Source: Microbispora triticiradicis (GTDB lineage Bacteria > Actinomycetota > Actinomycetes > Streptosporangiales > Streptosporangiaceae). From it: a DNA stretch of 64,000 bases. Under the pieces are notes generated by a model. That model saw nothing but the letters and a program-made list of their open reading frames with translations. It made no database searches and had not been told where the DNA came from. The DNA is taken from NCBI GenBank assembly GCA_003260025.2, contig QFZU02000127.1, forward strand, positions 25,677 through 89,676. The letters run 5' to 3'. Shown piece after piece: positions 43,680-52,570 of this stretch (the stretch's first letter is position 1; each line of letters opens with the position of its first letter). The position numbers and the translations under genes are program-made.

Positions 43680-44171
43680 TCAGGCGTCGTTCCTGACCAG
43701 GCGCAGCGACAGCAGCGGCTGGACGAACCACAGCCAGGCGCAGAGCAGCGCCACTCCCGTGCCCACCGCCGCGGCGGGCCAGGCGCTGGTCAGCGCGTCC
43801 AGGACCAGAGCGGTGGAGCAGGCCATGGCGACGGCCAGGGACATCGCCCCGGCCACGCCCAGCCGGTTGGCCCGGCGCAGCAGCAGTTCCTTGAGTCCTG
43901 ACCGGAACAGGATGCGGTGCTGGGTCGCCGGAGCGATCGTGCAGATCGACGCGAACGCCGCGCTGACGACGGCGATGTAGAACAGCCAGTTCCCGGTCGT
44001 GTCGATCTTCCCGAAACCGGAGGAGAACGGGAGCGTCAGCAGGAACGCGAACAGCACCTGCACGCCCGTCGCGGCCACCCGCAGACCCTGCAGCAGCTCA
44101 CCGAGCTCGCGGTCGACCCGCTCCTTCGGGTTCTCGTCGGTGTTCTCCAGGGGTTCGAGCACTTCGCTCAT
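43680..44171 (-). CDS. DUF6328-like membrane protein
   Basis: 163 residues with four hydrophobic segments after a charged N-terminus (KERVDRELGELLQGLRVAATGVQVLFAFLLTLPFSSGF). Typical of a small actinobacterial membrane family. Overlaps the upstream DUF1360 gene by 4 nt (ATGA). Function unknown. Confidence 0.8.
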   Translation of the reverse strand: MSEVLEPLENTDENPKERVDRELGELLQGLRVAATGVQVLFAFLLTLPFSSGFGKIDTTGNWLFYIAVVSAAFASICTIAPATQHRILFRSGLKELLLRRANRLGVAGAMSLAVAMACSTALVLDALTSAWPAAAVGTGVALLCAWLWFVQPLLSLRLVRNDA

Positions 44172-44668
44172 TCGGAGGCCTTCATCAGCCGGACGTAGGC
44201 GAACTGGAGCCAGTCGGAGATCGCCACGGCCGCCATGGTGGCGCCCGCGAGCCGGGTCAGCCGGGGAAAGAACACCGTGCCCGCGGCGTATCCGGTCGCC
44301 ACCCACTGGGACAGGCAGAACGGGCAGGTCAGCAGCTCGCCCACGGCGTGCTGCAACCCGTGACCACGGACCTTCTCGTTCAGCTCGGCCGGGCCGGAGA
44401 CGCCCTCATAACGGGTGAAGGGGGCGCGTAACGGGCTGGTCACCGGGTCCTTGGCCAGCGTCCGTGAGAGCCGGTGCGTGAACAGGCCCATGAGCATGAG
44501 GTCCATCGGGCCGATCTTCTCGGGCGGCTTCCGGCCGGTCAGCTTGGCCGTGGCCAGCAACGCGGAAACGGCCCCGCCGTACACCGCGAGAACCCGTGTG
44601 TACGAGGAGAGCGGACGGTTCTCCTCGCCCTCGTAGGCGCGCTTGATCTCCTGCAGGGTCTCGGTCAT
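44168..44668 (-). CDS. DUF1360 membrane protein
   Basis: 166 residues, membrane segments, and the family core LMGLFTHRLSRTLAKDPVTSPLRAPFTRYEG plus LLTCPFCLSQWVA with a CPFC thiol pair. Upstream, minus-strand GTTC (44702-44699), 15 nt, GGGTAG (44683-44678) matches a sigma-B-like promoter. Confidence 0.85.
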   Translation of the reverse strand: MTETLQEIKRAYEGEENRPLSSYTRVLAVYGGAVSALLATAKLTGRKPPEKIGPMDLMLMGLFTHRLSRTLAKDPVTSPLRAPFTRYEGVSGPAELNEKVRGHGLQHAVGELLTCPFCLSQWVATGYAAGTVFFPRLTRLAGATMAAVAISDWLQFAYVRLMKASE

Positions 44669-44677
44669 GAGCGCGCC

Positions 44678-44714
44678 CTACCCTCGATTGTTTGCGGCGA
44701 ACATTGCTGGGCAA
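44678..44714. promoter_or_regulatory. Overlapping divergent sigma-B-like promoters
   Basis: Minus: GTTC-N15-GGGTAG for DUF1360. Plus: GTTT (44690-44693), 15 nt, GGGCAA (44709-44714), which would start transcription at or next to the GTG of the nucleotidyltransferase. Confidence 0.5.
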
Positions 44715-44723
44715 GCGACGTGA

Positions 44724-45320
44724 GTGGGTAGTCACAGTCACGAAGTCACCGACGCGATTCTCGAAACGCTCAAGCGCGCCGGCTCCGGGCTCAAGGAGGC
44801 CGGGGTGCGCTTCGCCCTGGCCGGAGGCTGCGCCGGATATGCGAGGGGCGCCGCGCCATCGCTGCACGACGTCGACTTCGCTCTGCTGGAGGAAGACGTC
44901 CCGCTCGCGCTGAAGACCCTGGAGAGCCTGGGTTTCCGGACCGCGAGACCACCGGAGGACTGGCTGGTCAAGGCGTTCGACGAGGAAGGCGTGCTCGTCG
45001 ACCTGATCTTCTCGCTCGCCGAACGGCCCGTCACCGAGGCCATGCTGGCCCGGGCCGAGCCGATCAACGTCGCCGCGCTGAGCCTGCCCGTCCTCGAAGC
45101 CACCGACCTGGTGATCTCCTGGATCATGCCGTTGTCCGAGCACGCCTGCGACTACGGCTCGCTGCTGCCGATGGTCCGGGCGATGCGCGAACAGGTGGAC
45201 TGGGACCGGGTCGCCTCTGTCGTGGCCCCGTCGCCGTACGCCTCGACGTTCGTCACGCTGCTGGAGAAACTGCGCATCGTCGCTCCTACGAATCCGACAT
45301 CCGACGCCACCTGGCCATGA
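44724..45320 (+). CDS. Nucleotidyltransferase-fold protein
   Basis: 198 residues. FALAGGCAGYARGAAPSLHDVDFAL is the GG...DxD active-site pattern of minimal nucleotidyltransferases; a third acidic residue is in VLVDLIFS. Likely transfers a nucleotide to a small molecule or protein; target unknown. Alternatively a catalytically weak homologue. GTG start, probably leaderless. Confidence 0.8.
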   Translation: MGSHSHEVTDAILETLKRAGSGLKEAGVRFALAGGCAGYARGAAPSLHDVDFALLEEDVPLALKTLESLGFRTARPPEDWLVKAFDEEGVLVDLIFSLAERPVTEAMLARAEPINVAALSLPVLEATDLVISWIMPLSEHACDYGSLLPMVRAMREQVDWDRVASVVAPSPYASTFVTLLEKLRIVAPTNPTSDATWP

Positions 45321-45340
45321 AGGTTTTTCGTCCGGCTGAC

Positions 45341-45410
45341 GTGCGGGCCCGCCCGGCCGGGCGGGCCCGCACGTGGTGAGGGGCCACGCCGTCGCGGCGC
45401 GGCCCCTCAC
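45341..45410. terminator. Double terminator
   Basis: A 32-nt perfect palindrome (45341-45372) followed by a second hairpin (arms 45376-45385 and 45401-45410 with an inner CGCCG/CGGCG stem), between convergent genes. Confidence 0.85.
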
Positions 45411-45438
45411 TTCGTCATGCTGTCAGTCGGTCATGCCG

Positions 45439-45801
45439 TCACAGGGCCTCGCTGTGGGGGAAGCGCCCGTAGTAGTCGGCCAGGCGGTCCCGGTACTCGG
45501 GCTGCATCACCGCCGCCTCGTCGTACTCCGGTGCGTTCTTGATCTCCTGCTTGGTCCTGGTGACGAAGACCTTGCGATCCTCGCGGTCGATGCTCTTCAC
45601 CACGCTCGCGGGGAGCATGACCTTCCTGCCGAAGATCCAGGGGCCCGTGTCGACGACGATGTAGCTCTGGCCGGCCTCGTAGGTGGCCTCGTCCACAGAT
45701 CCGATTTTCCCGTCCACGGCCTGGACGTCGTATCCGACGATGTCCATCTGCCCTCCGGCGCCGTACACGGTGTCGGGATACGACCAGAGATCCGGTGTCA
45801 T
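45439..45801 (-). CDS. PRC-barrel domain protein
   Basis: 120 residues. MDIVGYDVQAVDGKIGSVDEATYEAGQSYIVVDTGPWIFGRKVMLPASVV is a PRC-barrel, found in photosynthetic reaction centre H subunit, RimM and stress proteins. ATG 45801 chosen for its GGGAG site; the earlier ATG is not needed. A GGGTAT element lies upstream. Role unknown, likely stress. Confidence 0.85.
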   Translation of the reverse strand: MTPDLWSYPDTVYGAGGQMDIVGYDVQAVDGKIGSVDEATYEAGQSYIVVDTGPWIFGRKVMLPASVVKSIDREDRKVFVTRTKQEIKNAPEYDEAAVMQPEYRDRLADYYGRFPHSEAL

Positions 45802-45937
45802 GGGTGACTCTCCCTTCGTCGTCACTGACCTATCCCGGAGCACGGAATGGGAATACCCCGGCGACGTAAGAGCAGGACAGGGCGCGGCCGCGCCCTGGCG
45901 CGGGAGACCTCCGGATGCCGCTACTCTTGTGGTGCGG

Positions 45938-46014
45938 GCGCCGCTAGCTCAGTTGGTTAGAGCAGCTGACTCTTAATCAGCGGGTCCGGGGTTCGAGTCC
46001 CTGGCGGCGCACCA
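45938..46014 (+). tRNA. tRNA-Lys (anticodon CTT), CCA encoded
   Basis: 74-nt body (45938-46011) identical to the copy at 20022, followed here by CCA (46012-46014). TACTCT at 45922-45927 is a likely -10. A disrupted gene follows, again suggesting insertion at the 3' end. Confidence 0.97.
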
Positions 46015-46214
46015 TCACCGCGGTTCACTACCGCGGTTCGTGACACCGCTTCTACGAAGCAGCTCAGCGCGTCCCGGCTCCGGCCGTGGCGCGCTGATCT
46101 TTTTCAGTACGTCGAGACGGACGGCCGGACGGTCACCGTCCGGCCGGACGAGCGGGTGGCCGCCACGCTCGGCAACAACTTCACGGCGGGATCCGGGTAC
46201 CGGAACGGCTGGCG

Positions 46215-46415
46215 TCAGTGCTGGGAGGCCTCGTACCAGAGGTAGGGGATCGACCAGTCCCAGTGCTCGGCCTCGTCCATCTCCCGTACCGGATCGGGCT
46301 CGGGAGACCACAGCACCGCGCCGGGGACGCCGAACTGGGCGGCCCAGTATCGCCCGAGCCGTACGAATCCCCGGCCGAGAGCGCAGGCCATCCGCTTCAC
46401 CAGTGCGAACATCAC
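46215..46415 (-). CDS. Small hypothetical protein
   Basis: 66 residues, basic N-terminus and Trp-rich acidic C-terminus (EHWDWSIPYLWYEASQH). GTG 46415 with GAGGAG 9 nt upstream. No known family. The interval 46015-46214 has nothing recognisable. Confidence 0.5.
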   Translation of the reverse strand: MMFALVKRMACALGRGFVRLGRYWAAQFGVPGAVLWSPEPDPVREMDEAEHWDWSIPYLWYEASQH

Positions 46416-46540
46416 CGGGCATCACTCCTCGTACGCTCTGGCACGACACCGCTTGTGACCCAGACCACCATGGATCTGGAAATAAAGATTTAATCTGGTC
46501 GATTACCGGAAGTAAATGGTCAGACGGCCTCATGGCGGTC

Positions 46541-47410
46541 TCAGGCGCCGAGCAGTTCGTGCAAGCCCCAGCCGTCGGCGTCCTCCACCACCCGCAATGC
46601 CAGCTCCGCGCGGCCGGCCATGTCGAGCGGGGCGACTCCGGAGACCGCGTGACCGTGCGCGAGCCGGTCGAGCGCGGCCCTGACGAGAGGCCCCGCCGTC
46701 CGTACGGTCGAGGGCAGCGCGATGGAACGCGTCGATCCAAGAGCAGTGACTCGATCGCGGCCCACGCTCCGGCGACGGCGGTGCTCGGAGAGCTCTCCGT
46801 GAGCGGCGCGGCCAGTTCGAGCGCGTCGTCGATGCGCAGCAGGCCGTGGGCGCCGGGGTCGGGCAGATCGTAGAGCACGCCCACCCGTTCCAGGGAGAGC
46901 ACGGTCACCGCCGGATCGCCCCGCCGGAAGTCCTGCGGGTCGGCCAGGCCGGTGAGGAACACCTTGGGATAGACGTCCAGCGCCGTCTGGCCGCGCCGAT
47001 ACCGCACCCTGTTGCGCACCCGGCCGAACAGCTCGGTCACCTGCTGCACCGCCGAGACATGGCCACGCGCCCGTACGCGGAAGAGCAGCCCGCCACTCGC
47101 ACGGACGGCCGTCACCTGCGGAAACTGAGTGAGCAGGCGGTGACGCACCTCTTCCTTCGCCACCCAGTGCGGAGACTTGAGCGCCACCTGCGGGGCGGGC
47201 ACCTTGTCCTGGATGACGATCAGCCCCTCGTACTCGCGATCGCCATGCGACTCCAGATCGGCCAGAGAGCCCTGCGAGAGAACATGGCGCCCGGTCCAGT
47301 CGGCCGCCTCCACGGCTTCGCGCAGGGCGAGCACGGTCCACATCCCACAGGCGGCGATGCCAGGGCCGCCAGGACTCCAGCAGTTCCTGCACGCGGGGGT
47401 TGTGCGGCAT
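46541..47410 (-). pseudogene. Frameshifted unknown gene next to tRNA-Lys
   Basis: The first 22 codons from ATG 47410 (MPHNPRVQELLESWRPWHRR) and the last 60 (IALPSTVRTAGPLVRAALDR to the LLGA stop) share one frame, but the protein-like middle, from VLALREAVEAADWTGRHV to AGAWAAIESLLLDR, is in another. An extra G near 47342-47350 and a second shift near 46735 would restore a single protein of about 290 residues. Family not recognised. Either a pseudogene or sequence errors. Confidence 0.55.
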
Positions 47411-47592
47411 CTAGTTTGGCCGATCAAGACTCAGTCGTCACAGTTTTCGTACAACTCGAATACACTCCGTTATGTCATCCGGCTCGCGGCGCGTACGGCT
47501 GCGCCTCGTGACGCTTCCGGCTGTCCTGCGAGGGCAGTGAAACCCCGGTCCTCCGCGTATCGTTCTCGAAACGCGAGTGACTGGAGGTGGCG

Positions 47593-48246
47593 ATGCGGCT
47601 GGAGGCCGTCTTCTTCGACGTCGGAGAGACCCTCGTGGACGAGACCCGGGAGTACGGCACCTGGGCCGACTGGCTCGGAGTCCCGCGGCACACCTTCTCC
47701 GCCGTGTTCGGCGCCGTCATCGCTCGTGGCGGGGACTACCGGGAGACCTTCCAGCACTTCCGGCCGGGGTTCGACCTCCACGCGGAACGGGAGCGCCGGG
47801 CCCGAGAGGGGCAGGCCGAGACGTTCGGCGAGGAGAACCTCTATTCCGACGCGCGGTCGTGCCTCACCGAACTGCGGGCGATGGGGCTGCGTGTCGGGCT
47901 CGCCGGCAACCAGACCGCCCGGGCCGAGGGCATCCTGCGCGCCCTCGGCCTGCCAGTGGACGTGATCGGCACCTCCGACGGCTGGGGCGTGGAGAAGCCC
48001 GCCCCGGCCTTCTTCGAGCGCGTGGTGGCGGAGGCCGGCTGTCCCGCGGGGTCGGTTCTCTACGTGGGCGACCGGATCGACAACGACATCCGGCCCGCGC
48101 AGCGGGCCGGGCTGCGCACCGCCCTCGTACGGCGGGGCCCCTGGGGCCACGTCCTCAAGGACGAGTCGGTGGCCCGGGCGTGCCTGTTCCACGTCGACTC
48201 GCTCGACGAGTTACCCGCCCTGGTCCGCAAGCACAACGGCGACTGA
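47593..48246 (+). CDS. HAD-family hydrolase
   Basis: 217 residues. Motif I FFDVGETLVD (nucleophile Asp), motif II LAGNQTAR, motif III Lys in WGVEKPAP and motif IV VGDRIDNDI. Probably a small-molecule phosphatase. ATG 47593 preferred over GTG 47587, which overlaps the GGAGG site. Convergent to the XRE gene. Confidence 0.9.
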   Translation: MRLEAVFFDVGETLVDETREYGTWADWLGVPRHTFSAVFGAVIARGGDYRETFQHFRPGFDLHAERERRAREGQAETFGEENLYSDARSCLTELRAMGLRVGLAGNQTARAEGILRALGLPVDVIGTSDGWGVEKPAPAFFERVVAEAGCPAGSVLYVGDRIDNDIRPAQRAGLRTALVRRGPWGHVLKDESVARACLFHVDSLDELPALVRKHNGD

Positions 48247-48298
48247 GAGCCTCCCGGGCGTCCGGAGTGACGGCTGATCGTGGCCGGCGCGGCCGCGG

Positions 48299-49639
48299 TC
48301 ACATCGTGAGCTCGGAGAGCCGGGCGCGGCCGAGGTCCGTCAGCCGTTCGCCCAGCTGGCGCGTCCCCGCCGCGGGCGGCAGCGCGTCCAGCACCCCACG
48401 GACGCGATCATGGCCGATCGCGTACCAGTGCTCCTCCAGCGCTTCGACGGCCCGCCTGAGGTGCTCGGCGGCCTGGTCGCCGTCGGCCGGGGCGTGGGCG
48501 GCGGCGAGGTCGGCGAACAGCACCGAGCGCTGTTTGCCGCCGTTCGGGCCGAGGTGGTCGAGTGCCGTGCGCAGCCGGCGGGCCGCCTCCTCGTGCTGGC
48601 CGGCGGTGAGCGCGCTGTATCCGGCGAAGCCGTCGAGCCGGGCGCGCTCGAAGAAGTCCAGCCAGGGAGGGTCGTCCCCGCTCGTGTCGATCATCTGGTC
48701 GGCCCGGTCGATGTGCCGCATGCACTCCTTGGGCTCGCCGCACCGGGCGGTGATCTCCGAGGCGACGCAGTGGAGCCACGCCCTGGTCAGCGGGCCGACG
48801 CCGTGCCAGGCGTGTGCGAACGCCGCGTCGAGCAGCCCCAGCGCGTCGGAGCGGCGGCGGTCGAAGCCGGGGACGAACGCCGCGTGGGCGAGCACGGCGG
48901 CGGCGAGCGCGTGGTCTCCGCACTCCCGGGTCGCCGACAGGGCCAGCCGGAACAGCCGCGTGGCCGTGTGGCACTCCTCCAGATCGAAGAAGGCCACCCT
49001 GCCGGACAGCAGGGCAGAGCGCGCGGCCGCCTCGGCGAGCGTCTGCCGCACGGCTCCCTCCGGAGCGGCGCGCAGCAGGCTCGTGCCGAGCCGGGTGTGG
49101 GCGACCGACGCCTGGAAGATCTCCTCCGGGGGCGAGGTCCAGTAGAGCGCGGCCTGCCGGTCGACGACCCGGGCGAACGCCTCGGCCGACTCGGCGTCGA
49201 CCCCGCGCCCGCGCTCCACCGCCGCCGGGAGACGCTCGCCGCCCTCGCCGAGGAGCGGGGCGAGCACGCCCGCGCCTAAGAGGTTCCGCAGGAACGTGGA
49301 GCGGTCGATGCCGTCTGCGGTGATCATGCTCAGCAGCCTCCCAATCTCGTCCACCACCTCCGTCACCGGCCGCATGGCCATCTCGTCGGGGGTGAGCAGT
49401 CCCAGTTCGCTCGCGGACTTGCCGAAAATCGTCACGAGATGCTTGCGGTAGCGCGGGTCCGGCCACCGCTCGCCCGTCTCCCACCGGCGGACGGTGTTCG
49501 CCGTGAGGCCCGTGTCCTTCTCCCCGCACGACCGCATGGCCGTACGGATGCGTTCGCACAGTTCCTCGTAGGACCACCCGCGCTGCAGGCGTTCCCATGC
49601 GAGCCGGCGATTCGGCGGATGACGGTGGCTGGCCGGCAT
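48299..49639 (-). CDS. XRE-family regulator with TPR-like C-terminal region
   Basis: 446 residues. N-terminal helix-turn-helix (LQRGWSYEELCERIRTA...LTANTVRRWETGERWPDPRYRKHL) and about 300 residues of helical, TPR-like repeats, a layout seen in actinomycete regulators that bind a peptide or small signal. ATG 49639 with AGGAGG 7 nt upstream. The divergent small gene at 49835 is a usual partner. Confidence 0.88.
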   Translation of the reverse strand: MPASHRHPPNRRLAWERLQRGWSYEELCERIRTAMRSCGEKDTGLTANTVRRWETGERWPDPRYRKHLVTIFGKSASELGLLTPDEMAMRPVTEVVDEIGRLLSMITADGIDRSTFLRNLLGAGVLAPLLGEGGERLPAAVERGRGVDAESAEAFARVVDRQAALYWTSPPEEIFQASVAHTRLGTSLLRAAPEGAVRQTLAEAAARSALLSGRVAFFDLEECHTATRLFRLALSATRECGDHALAAAVLAHAAFVPGFDRRRSDALGLLDAAFAHAWHGVGPLTRAWLHCVASEITARCGEPKECMRHIDRADQMIDTSGDDPPWLDFFERARLDGFAGYSALTAGQHEEAARRLRTALDHLGPNGGKQRSVLFADLAAAHAPADGDQAAEHLRRAVEALEEHWYAIGHDRVRGVLDALPPAAGTRQLGERLTDLGRARLSELTM

Positions 49640-49834
49640 GTCGCACCCTCCTCGCATGACCGCTTCTCGCGCGACCACATGCACGCTGCGTCGGCGTGAC
49701 ACGCTGACACTACGGGAGTTTCCGTGTTCGCGTGGCTACTGGCTGTGATTGGACGTCTCCTGGCTGATACCGCCGCCGTCGTGGACGCGCTTGACTTGGC
49801 CCACTTCCGCGAGCAGCCGTTGGAGATGGGTGAC

Positions 49835-50083
49835 ATGACCACGTTGGAGGACATCGCGCGAGTCCACACCGGCTGGATCATCTGGCGGTCGGACGTCGGC
49901 CGCTGGTGGGCCACCAGGCGCGGGGCGGTCGACCTGGAGGCCATCCGGAGGGGGTGTGCGATGACGCTCGACGCCGACGACCCCGACGGGCTCGCCGCCG
50001 CCCTGACCGCTCAGGAGGAGTTGACCGCCGAGATCGTCGCCGATCTCGCCCCGGTCGTCGCGGACTCCACCACCGCCGGATAA
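49835..50083 (+). CDS. Small hypothetical protein, XRE companion
   Basis: 82 residues (MTTLEDIARVHTGWIIWRSDVGRWWATR...LAAALTAQEELTAEIV). Paralogue of the protein at 27885. The frame is open further upstream, but ATG 49835 has GGAG at the right distance and matches the paralogue. Function unknown. Confidence 0.7.
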   Translation: MTTLEDIARVHTGWIIWRSDVGRWWATRRGAVDLEAIRRGCAMTLDADDPDGLAAALTAQEELTAEIVADLAPVVADSTTAG

Positions 50084-50258
50084 CCCGGAGCGCGGTCAGC
50101 GGCCGTCGTGCCGTCAGGCGAGGAGATCGGACCGAAGGACCTCCGCCTGGAGGATGTGTTCGATCTCCTTCTCGTCCGCATTGTGTCCCGTCTGCCGCCG
50201 CAGTTCCTTTCAGGTGACAGACCTGCCACACCTGTCCGTTTGAGAGCGTGGGACTGTG

Positions 50259-50294
50259 TTGACATCGCCATTCCCAAGAGAGAGCATTGCTCTC
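50259..50294 (+). promoter_or_regulatory. Promoter with overlapping operator
   Basis: Consensus -35 TTGACA (50259-50264), 17 nt, GAGCAT (50282-50287). The -10 lies inside GAGAGCATTGCTCTC (50280-50294), a 7-1-7 perfect palindrome, a layout for repression. Confidence 0.6.
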
Positions 50295-50338
50295 GAAACG
50301 GAGCGATGTCCCAACCCTGCTCGCCGATGGAGCCCCCC

Positions 50339-50971
50339 ATGAACGCCGTCCTGCCCGCCCGCGCCCGGTTGACCGGGCTGTCCTTTCTTGTGGCCGGAGT
50401 CCTGTTCCTCCTCTATCCGCTGGTCCGGCCGTACGGGGACGAGACGGCGCTGTCCGGGGCCGCCACGATGGCGTCGCCCGCCTGGGTCGCGGCGCACCTG
50501 TTCGCGATGGTCGGGTTCGTCCTGCTCGCGCTGGGGACTCTCGGCCTCTACCTGGTGCTGGACCGTCCCCTCGCTCTGCGGGCGGCGGTGGTGACCTGGA
50601 TCGGCGCCGGGCTGACCCTGCCGTACTACGGCGCGGAGGACTTCGGGCTGAACGTCGTCGGCGCGCGGGCGGTGCGGGACGGCGACGTCTCGCTGCTGGC
50701 GCTGGTCGACGAGTTCCGCTTCGGCCCCGTGGCGATCGCGATGTTCGCGTCCGGGCTCACGCTGCTCGGCGTCGGCGCCGTCCTGGCCGCGGTCTCCGCC
50801 GGGCGCTCGAAGGTGCTGCCCCGGTGGAGCGGCGCTCCGCTGGCCGCGGGGATGGCGCTGTTCATCCCCCAGTTCTTCGGGTCGCCGGCGGTGCGCGTCG
50901 CCCACGGCCTGCTGCTCGCGATCGGCGGTGTCTGGCTCGCGGTCGCCCTGTGGCGGGCGAGCCGATCATGA
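50339..50971 (+). CDS. Multi-pass membrane protein
   Basis: 210 residues with about six hydrophobic segments (LTGLSFLVAGVLFLLYPLV, MVGFVLLALGTLGLYLVL and others). No family recognised; resembles DUF4386-like small membrane proteins of actinomycetes. Preceded by the TTGACA promoter with palindrome. Ends 30 nt before the AlkB-like gene. Confidence 0.75.
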   Translation: MNAVLPARARLTGLSFLVAGVLFLLYPLVRPYGDETALSGAATMASPAWVAAHLFAMVGFVLLALGTLGLYLVLDRPLALRAAVVTWIGAGLTLPYYGAEDFGLNVVGARAVRDGDVSLLALVDEFRFGPVAIAMFASGLTLLGVGAVLAAVSAGRSKVLPRWSGAPLAAGMALFIPQFFGSPAVRVAHGLLLAIGGVWLAVALWRASRS

Positions 50972-50994
50972 TCGAATGGTTGTTCTAATACAAT
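50972..50994 (+). promoter_or_regulatory. LexA-like SOS box and leaderless promoter
   Basis: TCGAATGGTTGTTCTA (50972-50987) differs at two positions from the actinobacterial SOS box TCGAAC-N4-GTTCGA. TACAAT (50989-50994) is a -10 that would start transcription at the A of the ATG (51001). Confidence 0.5.
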
Positions 50995-51000
50995 GGACTC

Positions 51001-51627
51001 ATGACGGCTTTTCAGGCCTCACTGCTGGACTGGGGCGAGGATGTTCACATGGGGCCGCTCGGCGCCTCGGTGCGGCGCACTCCGCTGGAGCGCGGCGCCT
51101 GGGTCGACGTCCGGCGGCACTGGGTCCAGGGCGCCGACGCGCTCTTCGAGCGGCTGCGCGACGGGGTGCCGTGGCACGCGGAGCGCGTCCACATGTACGA
51201 CAGGGTCGTGGACGTCCCCCGGCTGCTGAAGTTCTACGACGAGGGCGAGGAGCTTCCCGACCCGGTGCTGGCCGAGGCCAGGGACCTGCTCAACGCCCAC
51301 TACGAGAAGGAACTCGGCGAGCGGTTCGTCACGGCGGGCATGTGCCTCTACCGCGACGGCCGGGACAGCGTCGCCTGGCACGGCGACACGATCGGGAGGG
51401 GGAGCGTGGAGGACACGATGGTCGCGATCCTGTCGTTCGGCACGCCGCGCCCGCTGCTGCTGCGCCCGCGCGGCGGGGGCACGGCGCTGCGTCACGAGCT
51501 GGGCCACGGCGACCTCATCGTCATGGGAGGAAGCTGCCAGCGCACCTGGGAGCACGCGGTCCCGAAGTCGTCCACGGTGACCGGCGCCCGGATCAGCGTG
51601 CAGTTCCGCCCCCGGGGCGTCCGCTGA
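51001..51627 (+). CDS. AlkB-like 2-oxoglutarate/Fe(II) dioxygenase
   Basis: 208 residues. Iron ligands in WHGDTIG (HxD) and WEHAVPK (distal His), and the 2-oxoglutarate Arg in RISVQFRPR. AlkB homologues remove alkyl groups from DNA or RNA bases by oxidation. The LexA-like box upstream fits a repair role. Confidence 0.88.
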   Translation: MTAFQASLLDWGEDVHMGPLGASVRRTPLERGAWVDVRRHWVQGADALFERLRDGVPWHAERVHMYDRVVDVPRLLKFYDEGEELPDPVLAEARDLLNAHYEKELGERFVTAGMCLYRDGRDSVAWHGDTIGRGSVEDTMVAILSFGTPRPLLLRPRGGGTALRHELGHGDLIVMGGSCQRTWEHAVPKSSTVTGARISVQFRPRGVR

Positions 51628-51676
51628 CGGAGCGCCCGCGGGTGCCCTTCTTCCCCGTCGGCGGCGGCCCTGTAGC

Positions 51677-52462
51677 GTGGAGATCGTGTTCCTCCGGGTC
51701 GAGATCGACGGCCGCCCACCCACGGCCGAGGCGCTATGGCATCCCGCACTCGTCAACTACGGCCACTTCACCGCCCTGCAGGTCAGGAACGGCCGCGCCC
51801 AGGGGCTCGGCCTGCACCTCGCCCGGCTCGACGCCGCCAACCGGGAGCTGTTCGGCGCCGGACTCGACGGCGACCTGGTGCGCGAGCGCGTCCGGCACGC
51901 TCTCGCCGGCGACGCGCGCGACGCCTCCGTGCGGATGATGGCCTTCTGGCCGGAGGGCCGGGACGCGGTAAGCCTCCTCGTGGCCGTGCTGCCGCCCGCG
52001 CCCCCGCCGTCCGGGCCGCAGAGCCTGAAGCCGGTGCCGTACGAGCGGCCCGTCGCGCACGTCAAGCACCTCGGCGGGTTCGGGCAGCTCTACCACCGGA
52101 AGATCGCCGAGCGTGAGGGCTTCGACGACGTCCTGCTCACCGGTCCGGACGGCACCGTCGCCGAGGGCGGCGTCACCAACGTGGGCTTCTTCGACGGCTC
52201 GTCGGTCGTGTGGCCCGACGCGCCCAGCCTCAGCGGCGTCACCATGCAACTCCTGGAGGCCCGCCTCCCGGCCGCCGGGATCGGGTCGCGGCGCGGGCCG
52301 GTGCGGCTGGCCGACCTGCCGTCGTACCGGTCGGCCTTCGTGGCCAACTCCCGCGGCGTCGCACCCGTCGGGCGGATCGGCGACGTCACGCTCCCCGTGG
52401 ACGACGACTTCACCCGGACGCTGGTCGAGGTCTACGAGTCGGTTCCCTGGGACCCGATCTGA
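51677..52462 (+). CDS. Class IV aminotransferase family protein
   Basis: 261 residues, fold type IV PLP enzyme like branched-chain aminotransferase or 4-amino-4-deoxychorismate lyase. PLP Lys probably in VAHVKHLGGFGQLY; TVAEGGVTNVGFF and LSGVTMQLLE are the later family blocks. GTG 51677; GTG 51686 is an alternative, since TAGCGT (51673-51678) would start a leaderless RNA there. Confidence 0.85.
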   Translation: MEIVFLRVEIDGRPPTAEALWHPALVNYGHFTALQVRNGRAQGLGLHLARLDAANRELFGAGLDGDLVRERVRHALAGDARDASVRMMAFWPEGRDAVSLLVAVLPPAPPPSGPQSLKPVPYERPVAHVKHLGGFGQLYHRKIAEREGFDDVLLTGPDGTVAEGGVTNVGFFDGSSVVWPDAPSLSGVTMQLLEARLPAAGIGSRRGPVRLADLPSYRSAFVANSRGVAPVGRIGDVTLPVDDDFTRTLVEVYESVPWDPI

Positions 52463-52570
52463 GGGCGGGCGGCCCCAAGGTGGGCGGCCGTCGACACGTG
52501 CGGTTTCCTGGTAGTCCTTGGAAGGCGCCGGTGAAGGACCGGTCCCGGCCGCACGAGCGAAAGGTCACGG

